Below are positions 34,730 through 43,254 of a stretch of DNA of 49,158 bases, piece by piece. Numbering within the stretch: the first letter of the stretch is position 1; each line of letters opens with the position of its first letter. The stretch is from Defluviitaleaceae bacterium. Its GTDB lineage: Bacteria; Bacillota; Clostridia; Lachnospirales; WQUN01. A program made the translations under genes and the position numbers. Below the pieces are notes generated by a model. That model had not been told where the DNA came from. It searched no databases and worked only from the letters and a program-made list of their open reading frames with translations. The stretch is taken from contig WQRQ01000007.1 in NCBI GenBank assembly GCA_009786685.1, forward strand, positions 1 through 49,158, written 5' to 3'.

Positions 34730-35188
34730 ATGAATATTGTGCTTTATCAGCCGGAAATCCCGCATAATACGGGTGCGATTGGTCGTACTTGCCTAATGAC
34801 GGGCAGTGGGCTGTATCTAATACGGCCGTATGGTTTTTTTCTGGATGAGAAGGCCTTGAAGCGGGCGGGGCTGGATTATTGGCATAAGATTAGCGTGCGT
34901 GAGTATGATGATTTTTCGGAATTTCTGGAGAAAAACCCGCAGGCTAATTTTTATTTTGTAGAAACGGACGGCGATAGGCTGTATACGGAGGTTACATACA
35001 AGCCCGATGATTTTTTGATTTTCGGGAGCGAAACGGTGGGACTGCCTGTGGAGATTTTGCAGGCTTTCTCGGAGCGGGTTGTGCGGATTCCTATGATACA
35101 AGGGGAGCGGTCGGTTAATCTTTCCGTAGCGGCGGGGATTGTGCTTTATGAGGCCTTGCGACAGACGGAATTTGTGGGTTTGTGCTAA
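34730..35188 (+). CDS. trmL: tRNA (cytidine(34)-2'-O)-methyltransferase TrmL
   Basis: 152 residues, usual for TrmL. The SPOUT fold motifs are intact: N-terminal LYQPEIPHNTGAIGRTCLMT, GLDYWHKISV, FGSETVGLPVEI and the C-terminal knot RIPMIQGERSVNLSVAAGIV-LYEALRQ. It methylates the wobble base of tRNA-Leu isoacceptors with SAM. The window also contains a tRNA-Leu(CAG), though TrmL targets are normally tRNA-Leu(CAA) and (UAA). Confidence 0.96.
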   Translation: MNIVLYQPEIPHNTGAIGRTCLMTGSGLYLIRPYGFFLDEKALKRAGLDYWHKISVREYDDFSEFLEKNPQANFYFVETDGDRLYTEVTYKPDDFLIFGSETVGLPVEILQAFSERVVRIPMIQGERSVNLSVAAGIVLYEALRQTEFVGLC

Positions 35189-35262
35189 AAGATTCATCAG
35201 AAAGGTCGAGTTCCTGTTTTTGGGATATGATATAGTGAGGCTCTAAAAGGAGCTGAGACTTA

Positions 35263-36156
35263 ATGGAAAACGCCGAGCTACGTAAGCAATTTAACGCCGC
35301 AAAGGATAGCTTTATAGAAAAAATCAAGAAAAATAAAAAATGCTTGGCAGCATATTTGTTTGGCAGCACAAGCCACGACTTGATTTTTGAATGGTCGGAT
35401 TTGCAGATTTTTTTAATCTTCGAAGATGGCTACAAGTGGACGTCGCGCAATCTTATTGAGCATGGCATTGATATTAACGTCTGTGTTTTTACAAAATCAA
35501 AATTTTTGGAATGGATAATATCGGCAGACATCGAGGATTGGAATTTCCGTGGATTATCAAAAAGCACGCCTTTGTTTGTGAAAGACCCCATTATAAAGGA
35601 AAATGTCGATGATATTTTTTACATCGGAGACAGGGACAGAGAAGCCGAGATGTTGGAGGGCTTTTCGCAGACCATATATGCTATGAATAAGGCGGAAAAA
35701 AATTTTTATGTAAAAGAAAACATGGATAATGCTATCCATTTCCTGCTAATGGCCGCCGCAGGAATAGCATGGATAGAAGTCGCAAAGCAGCGATTGTTCC
35801 CCGAGCGAGAAATTATGACACAGGCCAAAGCCTTAAACCCCGAGTTTTTTCATAAAATATATTTCCGTATGTTATATGAAGTTGTAACGGAGCAAATGAT
35901 AGACGACATTTTAAAAATAAACAAAAATTATATGAAAGAAAATACCCGGGAAGTATACAGGTCTGTGCTGGATTACTTAAAAAAGCACGGCAATCTGGAT
36001 AGGTTTACCATGCCCACCGCAAGAGGTAGTGTTGACTTAACATGGCTATACAGAATGGGTATTTTAGAAAAGGAAATAATACCGACAAGAATTGCTTCGC
36101 AAGCGGACGAATTTTTTACTTACAGATATATAGCAGGCGAAGGACGGTGCGTATAG
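35263..36156 (+). CDS. Nucleotidyltransferase-fold protein with an altered metal site
   Basis: 297 residues behind AAAAGGAGC. The NTP_transf_2 motif begins AAYLFGSTSHDLIFEWSDLQ (Gly34-Ser35; Asp46). The family needs Asp-x-Asp here; the second Asp is Gln48, so metal binding may be weakened. A long helical C-terminal half (~110-297) resembles aminoglycoside/lincosamide-type nucleotidyltransferases. Substrate unknown. It ends at 36156, sharing one base with the UvrA-like start, so the pair is tightly linked. Probably resistance-associated, by analogy only. Confidence 0.7.
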   Translation: MENAELRKQFNAAKDSFIEKIKKNKKCLAAYLFGSTSHDLIFEWSDLQIFLIFEDGYKWTSRNLIEHGIDINVCVFTKSKFLEWIISADIEDWNFRGLSKSTPLFVKDPIIKENVDDIFYIGDRDREAEMLEGFSQTIYAMNKAEKNFYVKENMDNAIHFLLMAAAGIAWIEVAKQRLFPEREIMTQAKALNPEFFHKIYFRMLYEVVTEQMIDDILKINKNYMKENTREVYRSVLDYLKKHGNLDRFTMPTARGSVDLTWLYRMGILEKEIIPTRIASQADEFFTYRYIAGEGRCV

Positions 36157-39017
36157 TGAATAATTATATCCATGTTAACGGGGCAAGGGAAAACAACCTT
36201 AAAAATATTTCGGTTAAAATACCTCGCGATACCCATACGGTTATTGTTGGTGTGAGCGGCTCAGGCAAATCGTCGCTTGCATATGACGTGATTTATGCGG
36301 CGGGGCAGAAACGGCTGTTGGACTGCCTTTCCGAGACATCAAAGCATTTTACAAGCAGGCTAAAGCAGCCGGATGTAAATTTTATTGAGGGGCTTACCCC
36401 TGTTATCAGCGTAAAGCAGTACAAGCCCCCTACAAACACAAGGTCTACCATCGGTACTTTATCCGAAATAAGCACATATACACGTTATTTATTTTCTGCT
36501 ATGGGCGATGCCCTGTGTCCATATTGCAAAAAAAGCTATCCTGTAATGACATTACAATATCTCTCCAACGAATTAACACGCCTCCCCAAGAACACCGTAA
36601 TCGAAATACAATTTCCCGTTTATAAAAACCGAATAATAAGCTATGAAGATTTTTTTGCAGGTTTTCGTAAGAAGGGATTTAAGCAAATTGTGATTGACGG
36701 AGAAAGAAAAGATTTTCGCGACTGGATACAAGCCCCTGAGTATGTAAAACCAATGTTTGTTGTCGCGGGAAAAATACAGACAAAAAACGAACTAAGCCAC
36801 AGCGATATAGGGCTACTAAAGACCGCCCTAAAAAATGGTGATGGCTTTATTAAAATCGAAATCCCGGATTTAGAAGATTGCGGATGGTTTTTCGAAAAAC
36901 ACGGTTGTAAACAACACGGCATACTAACCGCAGATATTATGCCGGAATTTTTTTCCTTCAACAGTCCCGTCAGTAGCTGTGAAGAATGCGGCGGCTCGGG
37001 GATAACAAAGCGTACAATCCCGGAAACATTCGTAAAGGATAAGCGCAAATCATTAAGACAGAAGCCCTTTTTTAACAATTTCTGGCGAGTGGATATGAAT
37101 AAACCATATGATTATTGCCTGATGTACAGCTTGGCTAAGCATTTTGGGTTTTCTTTTGACGAGCCTTTTGAAAGTCTGCCGGATTTCGCAAAGGACATTA
37201 TTTTTTACGGAACAAAGGGCGAAACATTTGTACATCAGCTTCCCGAAGACTACACAAAGGATTTGTCAAACTTTAATCGACGTAACGACATAGGCAAGGA
37301 AGTAATTTTTGAAGGCTTTGTACCAATACTGGATAAATTATATGAAGACATGAAAAACAAAGAGCTTGACTCGTGGCATGAGCAGCATTTTAATGATTTT
37401 ATGGTTGACGATGTATGCTTATCCTGTAATGGCACAAGGCTTAAACCGCAACGCCAATACATTACGATAAACGGGCTTTGCTATGATGAAATATGTAACA
37501 TGGAATTATCTGATTTGCATTCTCTGCTTTCAGGCCTTCAAATACCTTCGGATAAAACAGATGTAGTAACGCCGATTTTAAATGAAATATGCTCTAAACT
37601 GAACGCACTTACGGATATAGGACTGGGCTATCTTTCGCTTAACAGAAGGACGGATACGTTATCGGGCGGCGAGTATCAACGTGTACGCTTGGCAGGGCAA
37701 ATCGGCTCCGGCTTGACGGGGCTAACATATATTATTGATGAGCCAACCATAGGGTTGCATGGCGTTGACAATGACAGAATCATAAAATTGATTGAACGTA
37801 TCCGTTCAAAAGGCAATACGGTTATAACAATAGAGCATGATATAGACATAATAAAAAACGCCGACCATATTATTGAAATCGGCCCCGGCTCAGGTGAGCA
37901 TGGCGGGGAAGTTATTTCACAGGGTACGCTAAGCGAAATAATTAAAAATGAAAAATCAATTATCGCCCCATTTCTTTTTGAAAAAAATGAGGTTGTATCT
38001 TACGATGTTGATATCGAGCAGTACATTAGAATTATCGGAGCAAAGGCGAATAACTTAAAAAATATTGATGTAACAATTCCTCTTAACCGTTTAATTTGTT
38101 TGACGGGTATTTCGGGTTCCGGCAAAAGTTCATTGGCCATCGAAATCATTTATAAGGCTTTTTGGTCGCTGATACATGACGCAAGAATTGTCCCGGGCAA
38201 ATACAGTCGTATCGAGGGCATGGAAAAAATAAGTGATATCTATTGTATAGACCAATCAACAATAGGGTTATCAAAAACCTCCATACCGGCCACCTATATA
38301 GGCTTTTTCGATGCAATAAGAAAAATTTACGCGGAAAGCAAGGACGCAATTGAAAACGGGCTTGGCCATATTTCGCATTACTCGTTTAATTCCGCAGGCG
38401 GTTGTACTTCTTGCAAGGGGGTTGGCTTCTTGGATACTCACATACAATACTTGGGAAATCTAAATATTGTATGTCCCGTATGCGAAGGTGCGCGTTACAA
38501 GGATGAGGTTTTGGAGATAAGATATAACGGAAAAAATATAAACGAGGTATTAAATTTAACTGTAGAGGCGTCACTTTCGTTTTTTAGCGACCATCCGTAT
38601 ATATACAACAAAATTAAATGCCTCGATGAGCTTGGGTTGGCCTATATGAAATTAGGGCAGTCCATCACCACAATTTCCGGCGGCGAAGCACAGCGTTTGC
38701 GCTTGGCGAAGGAACTTAGCAAAATTCGCAGAAAAAAGAATATGCTTTATATCTTGGATGAGCCAACAACAGGGCTTCATGCAAAGGATATTCAAAGGCT
38801 GATGCTGTTTATGAAAAAAATTGTGTCAACTGAAAATACCGTGCTGCTTATCGAGCATAACCCCGATGTAATACTGGCTGCCGATTATATTATCGACATG
38901 GGGCCGGGTGCGGGAAAAAATGGCGGGACTGTTGTAGCAGAAGGTACTGTGCCGCAAATTATGGCATGTAGTGATTCTGTGACGGGAGAGTATTTGCGGC
39001 GTTATGTCGCGGAGTAA
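36156..39017 (+). CDS. UvrA-like ABC ATPase (UvrA paralogue)
   Basis: 953 residues from GTG 36156, 11 nt after AAGGA; a longer frame upstream lacks a start signal and overlaps the previous gene. Two Walker A motifs ([10 protein letters not shown] at ~31-40 and [10 protein letters not shown] near 650), two signature motifs ([24 protein letters not shown]) and two Walker B motifs ([22 protein letters not shown]) are present. So are UvrA zinc-finger cysteines ([25 protein letters not shown]). It resembles UvrA paralogues that give self-resistance to DNA-binding drugs rather than the housekeeping UvrA, because uvrB and uvrC are absent and it sits next to a nucleotidyltransferase gene. Confidence 0.92.
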   Translation: MNNYIHVNGARENNLKNISVKIPRDTHTVIVGVSGSGKSSLAYDVIYAAGQKRLLDCLSETSKHFTSRLKQPDVNFIEGLTPVISVKQYKPPTNTRSTIGTLSEISTYTRYLFSAMGDALCPYCKKSYPVMTLQYLSNELTRLPKNTVIEIQFPVYKNRIISYEDFFAGFRKKGFKQIVIDGERKDFRDWIQAPEYVKPMFVVAGKIQTKNELSHSDIGLLKTALKNGDGFIKIEIPDLEDCGWFFEKHGCKQHGILTADIMPEFFSFNSPVSSCEECGGSGITKRTIPETFVKDKRKSLRQKPFFNNFWRVDMNKPYDYCLMYSLAKHFGFSFDEPFESLPDFAKDIIFYGTKGETFVHQLPEDYTKDLSNFNRRNDIGKEVIFEGFVPILDKLYEDMKNKELDSWHEQHFNDFMVDDVCLSCNGTRLKPQRQYITINGLCYDEICNMELSDLHSLLSGLQIPSDKTDVVTPILNEICSKLNALTDIGLGYLSLNRRTDTLSGGEYQRVRLAGQIGSGLTGLTYIIDEPTIGLHGVDNDRIIKLIERIRSKGNTVITIEHDIDIIKNADHIIEIGPGSGEHGGEVISQGTLSEIIKNEKSIIAPFLFEKNEVVSYDVDIEQYIRIIGAKANNLKNIDVTIPLNRLICLTGISGSGKSSLAIEIIYKAFWSLIHDARIVPGKYSRIEGMEKISDIYCIDQSTIGLSKTSIPATYIGFFDAIRKIYAESKDAIENGLGHISHYSFNSAGGCTSCKGVGFLDTHIQYLGNLNIVCPVCEGARYKDEVLEIRYNGKNINEVLNLTVEASLSFFSDHPYIYNKIKCLDELGLAYMKLGQSITTISGGEAQRLRLAKELSKIRRKKNMLYILDEPTTGLHAKDIQRLMLFMKKIVSTENTVLLIEHNPDVILAADYIIDMGPGAGKNGGTVVAEGTVPQIMACSDSVTGEYLRRYVAE

Positions 39018-39105
39018 AATTTGGGGGATAAAAAATAATTATAACCATTTTTTGCATTTAAATTTTTAGCAGATTTTGCTATTTTTGGACGGGAGGTGTG
39101 TCCAA

Positions 39106-39864
39106 ATGAAGGATAGTAATAAAGAATCATGGAATATACACGCGCAAAGGTTTTACCAAGAAGATTACCTGTCATTAGATGATGTTGATTTTGAAAGCTA
39201 TGATTATCCTACGGATAAAGACTTAAATATCATAGGTGATGTAAACGGATTGATTACCCTTGAAATAGGAGCAGGCACATGCAACTGCGGAATCGCGCTG
39301 GCAAGGAGAGGTGCTGTTGTAACTTGCTCGGACATATCCGAGGAGCAGTTAAAGATAGGAAAAAATGTTGCAAAAAAAGCAGGGGTGGAGATATCCTCCG
39401 TTTGTTCCGATATGTCTGATTTGTCGGCTTTTTCTACAAACTCGTTTGATTTGGTTGTATCAATGTCGGCGGAAATGTATGTAGAGGATTTTAATAAAAT
39501 TTGCTCCGAGGTTGGCAGGGTTATTAAGAATGGTGGAAGATTTATTTTTAGCACTACTCATCCCTTTATATCCTGTGTAGGCGCAACGGAATTGTGGCCG
39601 GATGAAAAAGCTAACCCCTCATACAGTTACAAAGGCGCGCATAAATGGAAATGGTGCGAAGATGATACATTTACCTTCACGACATATCGTAGGCAAATAA
39701 GCGATTATGTTAACGGCTTAGCAAACAATAATTTCATGTTAAAGCGGATGGAGGAGTTGTTTCCGATTACACCATTGCCCGAGGATAATGACTTTGATGA
39801 AAATGAAATAAAAGTAAGAACGAGCTATCCTTCTGTTTTGGTTGTCGAAGCTGTTAAATGCTAA
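39106..39864 (+). CDS. SAM-dependent class I methyltransferase
   Basis: 252 residues from ATG 39106, 9 nt after GGGAGGTG. Rossmann motif I is LEIGAGTCNCGIALARRGAV, motif II TCSDISEEQL, motif III SSVCSDMSDL-type, motif IV FDLVVSMSAEMYVEDF, then a typical methyltransferase_11 strand-loop. The C-terminal half has many aromatic residues (HPFISCVGATELWPDE, SYKGAHKWKWCEDD) that may bind the substrate. Target unknown. It lies 88 nt after the UvrA-like gene. Confidence 0.88.
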   Translation: MKDSNKESWNIHAQRFYQEDYLSLDDVDFESYDYPTDKDLNIIGDVNGLITLEIGAGTCNCGIALARRGAVVTCSDISEEQLKIGKNVAKKAGVEISSVCSDMSDLSAFSTNSFDLVVSMSAEMYVEDFNKICSEVGRVIKNGGRFIFSTTHPFISCVGATELWPDEKANPSYSYKGAHKWKWCEDDTFTFTTYRRQISDYVNGLANNNFMLKRMEELFPITPLPEDNDFDENEIKVRTSYPSVLVVEAVKC

Positions 39865-39876
39865 AATATATTCCTC

Positions 39877-39907
39877 TTGCAATTGACGCGATGTTATTTT
39901 GTAGAAT
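39877..39907 (+). promoter_or_regulatory. MerR-type long-spacer promoter candidate
   Basis: TTGCAA (39877-39882) and TAGAAT (39902-39907) are 19 nt apart, the spacing typical of MerR-controlled promoters. It lies 130 nt before the MerR gene. Confidence 0.35.
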
Positions 39908-39938
39908 CTTCTTGTAAAGCGAAATCAATGAAGAATGG

Positions 39939-39955
39939 TTTCGCCCGAGGCGAAA
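39939..39955 (+). other. Leader hairpin upstream of the MerR gene
   Basis: TTTCGCC and GGCGAAA form a 7-bp stem with a 3-nt loop. Larger pairing with 39970-40000 (GCGTTTTCG) is also possible. It may be a structured leader of the MerR gene; no known riboswitch is recognised. Confidence 0.4.
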
Positions 39956-40036
39956 ATCGTGAACGCTTCACCGCGTTTTCGGCGACAGGCGAGACCGATT
40001 CTGAATTATTTCGTTAAAGCTGAAGGGAGGGTTTAT

Positions 40037-40939
40037 ATGTTTACCGCGATTAACAAGGTTTCGGTGGAGACGGGTATTAGCAGCCGTACTTTGCGTTATT
40101 GGGAGGCGCAGGGGCTTTTTTGTAGCGTGAGGGATGAGCAATCCGGATGGCGTATGTATGACGAAAATACGTTGCAATGTATACGTGTGATTGATTTGCT
40201 GCGCCGTTTGGATTTATCAATTAGGGATATAAAGGAGGTTTTGGATAACAGAACGGTGGATTCTTTATGCCGTGTTTTGGGAAAACGGTTGGCGCGGCTG
40301 GAAAAAACACGTTCTGATTTGGAGACGCTAAAGATGGCGATTTCCGAAATCATTGATATTGTAAAATCTGAGCCGCCGCTTACTTTGCCTTCGTTGGAAA
40401 ACATTTTGCTTCCTGCTGCTTTGGAAAGAAAAAAACATGTAATTAACTTACAAGGAGGTTTTTCTATGGAAAACAGCAAGGACGTTCAAATTGTAAAGAT
40501 GGCACCTGCGCGTGCGGCGGCATTTTCTTGTGTGGACACGGAGCCGGAGGATAAGGCGCATTTTCCGGTGAAGGAGTGGATTGTTGCAAATGGGCTGGAA
40601 GGCACGATGAGGATGTTTGGCTTTAATATCGAGCCATACCCCTCGGAGGATAACCCTGACTATGGCTTTGGTTTTTGCGCTACCGTTCCCGATGGGGTGG
40701 ATATTTCCGCGCCTCTGTATGAAATGAAATTACCCGGCGGTTTGTATGCAGTGATTCCCGGGAATGCGTACAACGGAGACCCAAGCCATGGCTGGAAAAA
40801 AGTTCACGAGTTATGCAACGACAGCGGATGGGAATGGACATACGATAATACAAGGCAGGGATTAGAAGAACACATCGAGCGGGCAGACGGAAAAGGTGCG
40901 TTTATTATCCCGATTCTATTCCCTGTGAAAAAGAGGTAG
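40037..40939 (+). CDS. MerR-family regulator with GyrI-like effector domain
   Basis: 300 residues from ATG 40037 behind GGGAGGG. The MerR helix-turn-helix (AINKVSVETGISSRTLRYWE) and winged part are followed by a long dimer helix (LARLEKTRSDLETLKMAISE) and a C-terminal GyrI-like effector-binding domain (~150-300) with VKEWIVANGLEGTMRMFGFN and the PLYEMKLPGGLYAVI strand typical of drug-sensing regulators. It probably senses a small molecule and controls itself and neighbours. The zinc-ribbon gene starts 5 nt downstream. Confidence 0.85.
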   Translation: MFTAINKVSVETGISSRTLRYWEAQGLFCSVRDEQSGWRMYDENTLQCIRVIDLLRRLDLSIRDIKEVLDNRTVDSLCRVLGKRLARLEKTRSDLETLKMAISEIIDIVKSEPPLTLPSLENILLPAALERKKHVINLQGGFSMENSKDVQIVKMAPARAAAFSCVDTEPEDKAHFPVKEWIVANGLEGTMRMFGFNIEPYPSEDNPDYGFGFCATVPDGVDISAPLYEMKLPGGLYAVIPGNAYNGDPSHGWKKVHELCNDSGWEWTYDNTRQGLEEHIERADGKGAFIIPILFPVKKR

Positions 40940-40944
40940 AGCTA

Positions 40945-41958
40945 ATGACGTGGAAATCTTTATATGGTAAAGGGCTGAAAAATCGCCCTGCAATAAACGA
41001 AATAATTGCATTTTTGCCCGAGGATGTCGGTGCGCTGTATCAAAGATTTTCAACTCATTTGCAACGCGTATTTGGTGTGGGGTGCAAGCCGCCAACATAT
41101 ACCGAAGCTGCCGGATGGGTTTACACATTTGGTCTCTATAATATTAATTTGTTTAACCGTGTAACAATAGAAGACGACGCGTTTACGGTGCAGGGTCTTA
41201 GAGTACACGACGAAAATAGCTATGATGAAGCCGTTAAATTAGCGGCTTCATCATATGATGATTACAAAAAACGATTTGACCTTCGTGTGGCCGCTATAAA
41301 AGAAAAACAAAAGCAGCGCACCAAAATACGCCTGGAACGCGAAAAAACCGAAATGGACGCGATATTAAAAACGGCTGATAAGGAACGATTAAACAAATAT
41401 CGCTGGTCGCCAAAAATTTCGCGGCAGCTCCTTAAACGACTATATGTAAGCGACGTCAAGGGATTTAAAGATGAGGAATTGGCAAACGAGGTAGGGTTTA
41501 CGCTTTATGCCCGTTGTTTGCAGGGGCGAGAAGAAGGAAAAATTAAAGACAGCGGAAAATTAAAATGCCACAACTGCCGCGAAGTAATCCAAGCAGTAGG
41601 GAAGGGCTTGCTTCTCGAATGCGCCTGCGGATACCAATATTTATACAGGGATTATCGAAGGTCGTTTCGTACAAACAATATGCCGTTTGGTGCGGCGCAG
41701 GAGATTTTTAGCGCGTTTGTGGATAGCTGGGAGCGTGCGAAAGGATATGCGGAAAAAATGCGGCTGATTGATAATTTGATACATGAGTTTCATATTAACC
41801 TAAACAGCGGCGTTAAGGGACGTTTTGTCGGTGTCAATTTAATTGAAGGTACAAAAAAGCAAATTGCCGATTTGATTCTTGAATTGGCGTATGGGGACGT
41901 AAACAAAAAACAGGCGTTTGCCGACAATGCTAATGCGAATATGAAAACAAATACATGA
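40945..41958 (+). CDS. Uncharacterised two-part protein with zinc ribbon
   Basis: 337 residues. The N-terminal ~110 residues (WKSLYGKGLKNRPAINEIIA then PPTYTEAAGWVYTFGLYNIN) recall DUF3788-like heads by eye. A charged, coiled-coil-like stretch follows (AIKEKQKQRTKIRLEREKTE), then a zinc-ribbon-like CHNCREV...CACGYQY with four cysteines (~210-235), and an alpha-helical C-terminal part. I do not recognise the whole. It is co-transcribed with the MerR gene (start 5 nt after its stop), so its expression is probably tuned by the same effector. Confidence 0.7.
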   Translation: MTWKSLYGKGLKNRPAINEIIAFLPEDVGALYQRFSTHLQRVFGVGCKPPTYTEAAGWVYTFGLYNINLFNRVTIEDDAFTVQGLRVHDENSYDEAVKLAASSYDDYKKRFDLRVAAIKEKQKQRTKIRLEREKTEMDAILKTADKERLNKYRWSPKISRQLLKRLYVSDVKGFKDEELANEVGFTLYARCLQGREEGKIKDSGKLKCHNCREVIQAVGKGLLLECACGYQYLYRDYRRSFRTNNMPFGAAQEIFSAFVDSWERAKGYAEKMRLIDNLIHEFHINLNSGVKGRFVGVNLIEGTKKQIADLILELAYGDVNKKQAFADNANANMKTNT

Positions 41959-41985
41959 AGCCCGTATAAATTTGTGCCTCTATTG

Positions 41986-42014
41986 TTGACATGGAGGGTT
42001 TAAAATTTTATAAT
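41986..42014 (+). promoter_or_regulatory. Consensus promoter of the predicted antisense RNA
   Basis: TTGACA (41986-41991) and TATAAT (42009-42014) with a 17-nt spacer: a perfect sigma-70/SigA promoter. It faces rightward toward the convergent peptide gene, and no protein-coding gene follows it on this strand. Confidence 0.85.
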
Positions 42015-42020
42015 ATGTAT

Positions 42021-42130
42021 ATATTAAAGAAAGAAACGGCTTCCGTAGCGCACGGAGTCGGTTCGTGATTATCTATTAATTAATAGTTTCATCAGAGCCT
42101 TTCCTACTGCTAATAGGGACGGCTCTCTCT
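42021..42130 (+). ncRNA. Predicted antisense RNA to the small peptide gene
   Basis: Start expected ~7 nt after the -10. A hairpin AGAGCC (42094-42099) / GGCTCT (42121-42126), followed by CTCTTTTAT, would end it at about 42130. The ~110-nt RNA would overlap the last ~18 codons and the 3' end of the peptide mRNA on the other strand. This matches the known layout of type I antitoxins such as RatA and SR4, which overlap the toxin's 3' end. Inference from sequence only. Confidence 0.55.
42036..42067. repeat. Inverted repeat, left copy of the peptide module
   Basis: ACGGCTTCCGTAG, then 5 extra nt, then GGAGTCGGTTCGTG. The right copy is at 42260-42286 in opposite orientation; 25 of 27 aligned positions match. 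In the peptide mRNA this copy falls in the 3' end, where it also forms a short hairpin followed by a T-rich stretch (probable terminator on the minus strand). Confidence 0.8.
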
Positions 42131-42219
42131 TTTATACGCGACACTACATACTTAGCCAGTGCCGTGAAAGTTATCTTAAAGACAACCTTCGCCGCAATTT
42201 CCAAAAAAGAAATCATCAT
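42076..42219 (-). CDS. 47-residue cationic peptide, candidate type I toxin
   Basis: MMISFLEIAAKVVFKITFTA then LAKYVVSRIKER and a polar tail ending DETIN. A near-perfect GGAAGGAGGTGAAAGC lies just before the ATG. The N-terminal two thirds form an amphipathic, cationic and hydrophobic helix, as in small membrane-active toxins. No family is recognised. The minus-strand -10 candidate TATAAT (42294-42299) lies ~75 nt upstream; the -35 is unclear, possibly changed by the adjacent IS element. Predicted to be controlled by the convergent antisense RNA. Confidence 0.7.
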   Translation of the reverse strand: MMISFLEIAAKVVFKITFTALAKYVVSRIKERAVPISSRKGSDETIN

Positions 42220-42259
42220 GCTTTCACCTCCTTCCCGAAAAAAATGAAAGGTTGGAACG

Positions 42260-42286
42260 CACGAACCGACCCCCTACGAAAGCCGT
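42260..42286. repeat. Inverted repeat, right copy of the peptide module
   Basis: Its reverse complement reads ACGGCTTTCGTAG-GGGGTCGGTTCGTG, matching the left copy. On the peptide mRNA it falls in the 5' untranslated region, so the two copies could pair end-to-end. Confidence 0.8.
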
Positions 42287-42346
42287 GTGACAAATTATAT
42301 AATCACATGAAGTGACAATAGTCCAAGTGTGTGATAAAATGAACGT

Positions 42347-42667
42347 ATGGCATATGACCCGAAATTTAGAAAACAGGTGTTGAAATACATCGGCAAAGGA
42401 CACACGATACAAGAAGCACACGAGGTATTCGAGGTAGGCACAACAACAATAAAGGAGTGGAAAAAGTTAGAAAAGGAAACGGGCAAATTAGAAAAACGAC
42501 CACTAGAGAGAAAAGCACCAAAACTTTGCCCCGACCGGTTAAAAGCCTATGTTAAAGATAACCCCGACAGCTATCAAGATGAAATTGCCAAAGTATTTAA
42601 TTGCACTCAATCAGCAGTATCATACGCACTCAAACGCCTTAATTTAACACGTAAAAAAAACGGTTAG
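42347..42667 (+). CDS. IS630 transposase, N-terminal helix-turn-helix part (orfA)
   Basis: 106 residues from ATG 42347. Two helix-turn-helix units: GHTIQEAHEVFEVGTTTIKE and DEIAKVFNCTQSAVSYALKR. It ends in a run of eight A followed by CGGTTAG; the DDE part lies in the +1 frame just after, so a full transposase requires a +1 shift (or slippage on the A8 run). If slippage fails, orfA alone may act as a DNA-binding repressor. Confidence 0.85.
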   Translation: MAYDPKFRKQVLKYIGKGHTIQEAHEVFEVGTTTIKEWKKLEKETGKLEKRPLERKAPKLCPDRLKAYVKDNPDSYQDEIAKVFNCTQSAVSYALKRLNLTRKKNG

Positions 42668-42671
42668 TTAT

Positions 42672-43184
42672 GTGGAAAGAAACGAGTCTTTACGTAAAGA
42701 ATTTTGTGAAACAGTGGAAAGTTATCCACAATATAAGCTGTATTACGTTGATGAGTGCGGTTTAGATAAATATCTGCATCGTGAATATGGGTACTCACCC
42801 AAAGGCGAGCCGATTATCGGAAAGATAAGCGGACGGAAGTATAAACGGACAAATATCGTTGCGTCAAAATGTGGGGACAAGGTTATTGCACCAATGATTT
42901 ATGATGGCACAACAGACAGCAGCCTTTTTGAGTATTGGTTTGAACATTCCTTGTTAAAAGCTATTCCCAAGTATTCTGTAATAATCTTGGATAATGCCGC
43001 GTTTCATCGAAAATCAAAGCTACGATTACTGGCAGAGCAATCAGATTGTGAAGTGCTGTTTCTTCCGCCCTATTCGCCAGACCTTAACCCCATTGAAATG
43101 TTTTGGGCTTGGTTGAAACATAAAATCCGCAAAATTCTTCCCCTGCATGATTGCTTTGATTTAGCCTTGATGGACTGTTTTTAA
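42672..43184 (+). CDS. IS630 transposase, DDE catalytic part (orfB)
   Basis: 170 residues. DDE residues are present: Asp in YYVDECGLD, Asp in VIILDNAAFHRK and Glu in PDLNPIEMFWAWLKHKIR. GTG 42672 is the nominal start, but the frame stays open upstream through the A8 run, so it is probably made as an orfA-orfB fusion. The C-terminus ends normally, so the element may be active. Confidence 0.88.
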   Translation: MERNESLRKEFCETVESYPQYKLYYVDECGLDKYLHREYGYSPKGEPIIGKISGRKYKRTNIVASKCGDKVIAPMIYDGTTDSSLFEYWFEHSLLKAIPKYSVIILDNAAFHRKSKLRLLAEQSDCEVLFLPPYSPDLNPIEMFWAWLKHKIRKILPLHDCFDLALMDCF

Positions 43185-43218
43185 TTCATTCAACTATAGC
43201 ACAAATCGACGACATGGA

Positions 43219-43248
43219 AAAGGCGCGGAACATGCCGCGCCTTTGTGG
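43219..43248 (-). terminator. Terminator of glgA
   Basis: AAAGGCGCGG (43219-43228) pairs with CCGCGCCTTT (43235-43244) around a 6-nt loop; on the minus strand the descending arm ends in TTTT. It immediately follows the glgA stop. Confidence 0.8.
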
Positions 43249-43254
43249 AGTGTT

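Larger units (their letters stand above)
42320..43215 (+). mobile_element. IS630-family insertion sequence, orfA/orfB type
   Basis: Two consecutive frames encode the helix-turn-helix and DDE parts of an IS630-type transposase. Ends are approximate: the terminal repeats could not be resolved with confidence, though left GTGTGATAAAATGAAC and the inverted right end TTGTGCTATAGTTGAAT look partly alike. No second copy is in the window. Confidence 0.7.

Noticed and set aside
42061-42072. TTCGTGATTATC shared between the toxin-module repeat and the 5'-end gene-array repeats
   Set aside because: Only 12 nt match and the flanks differ. Not enough to link the two elements.
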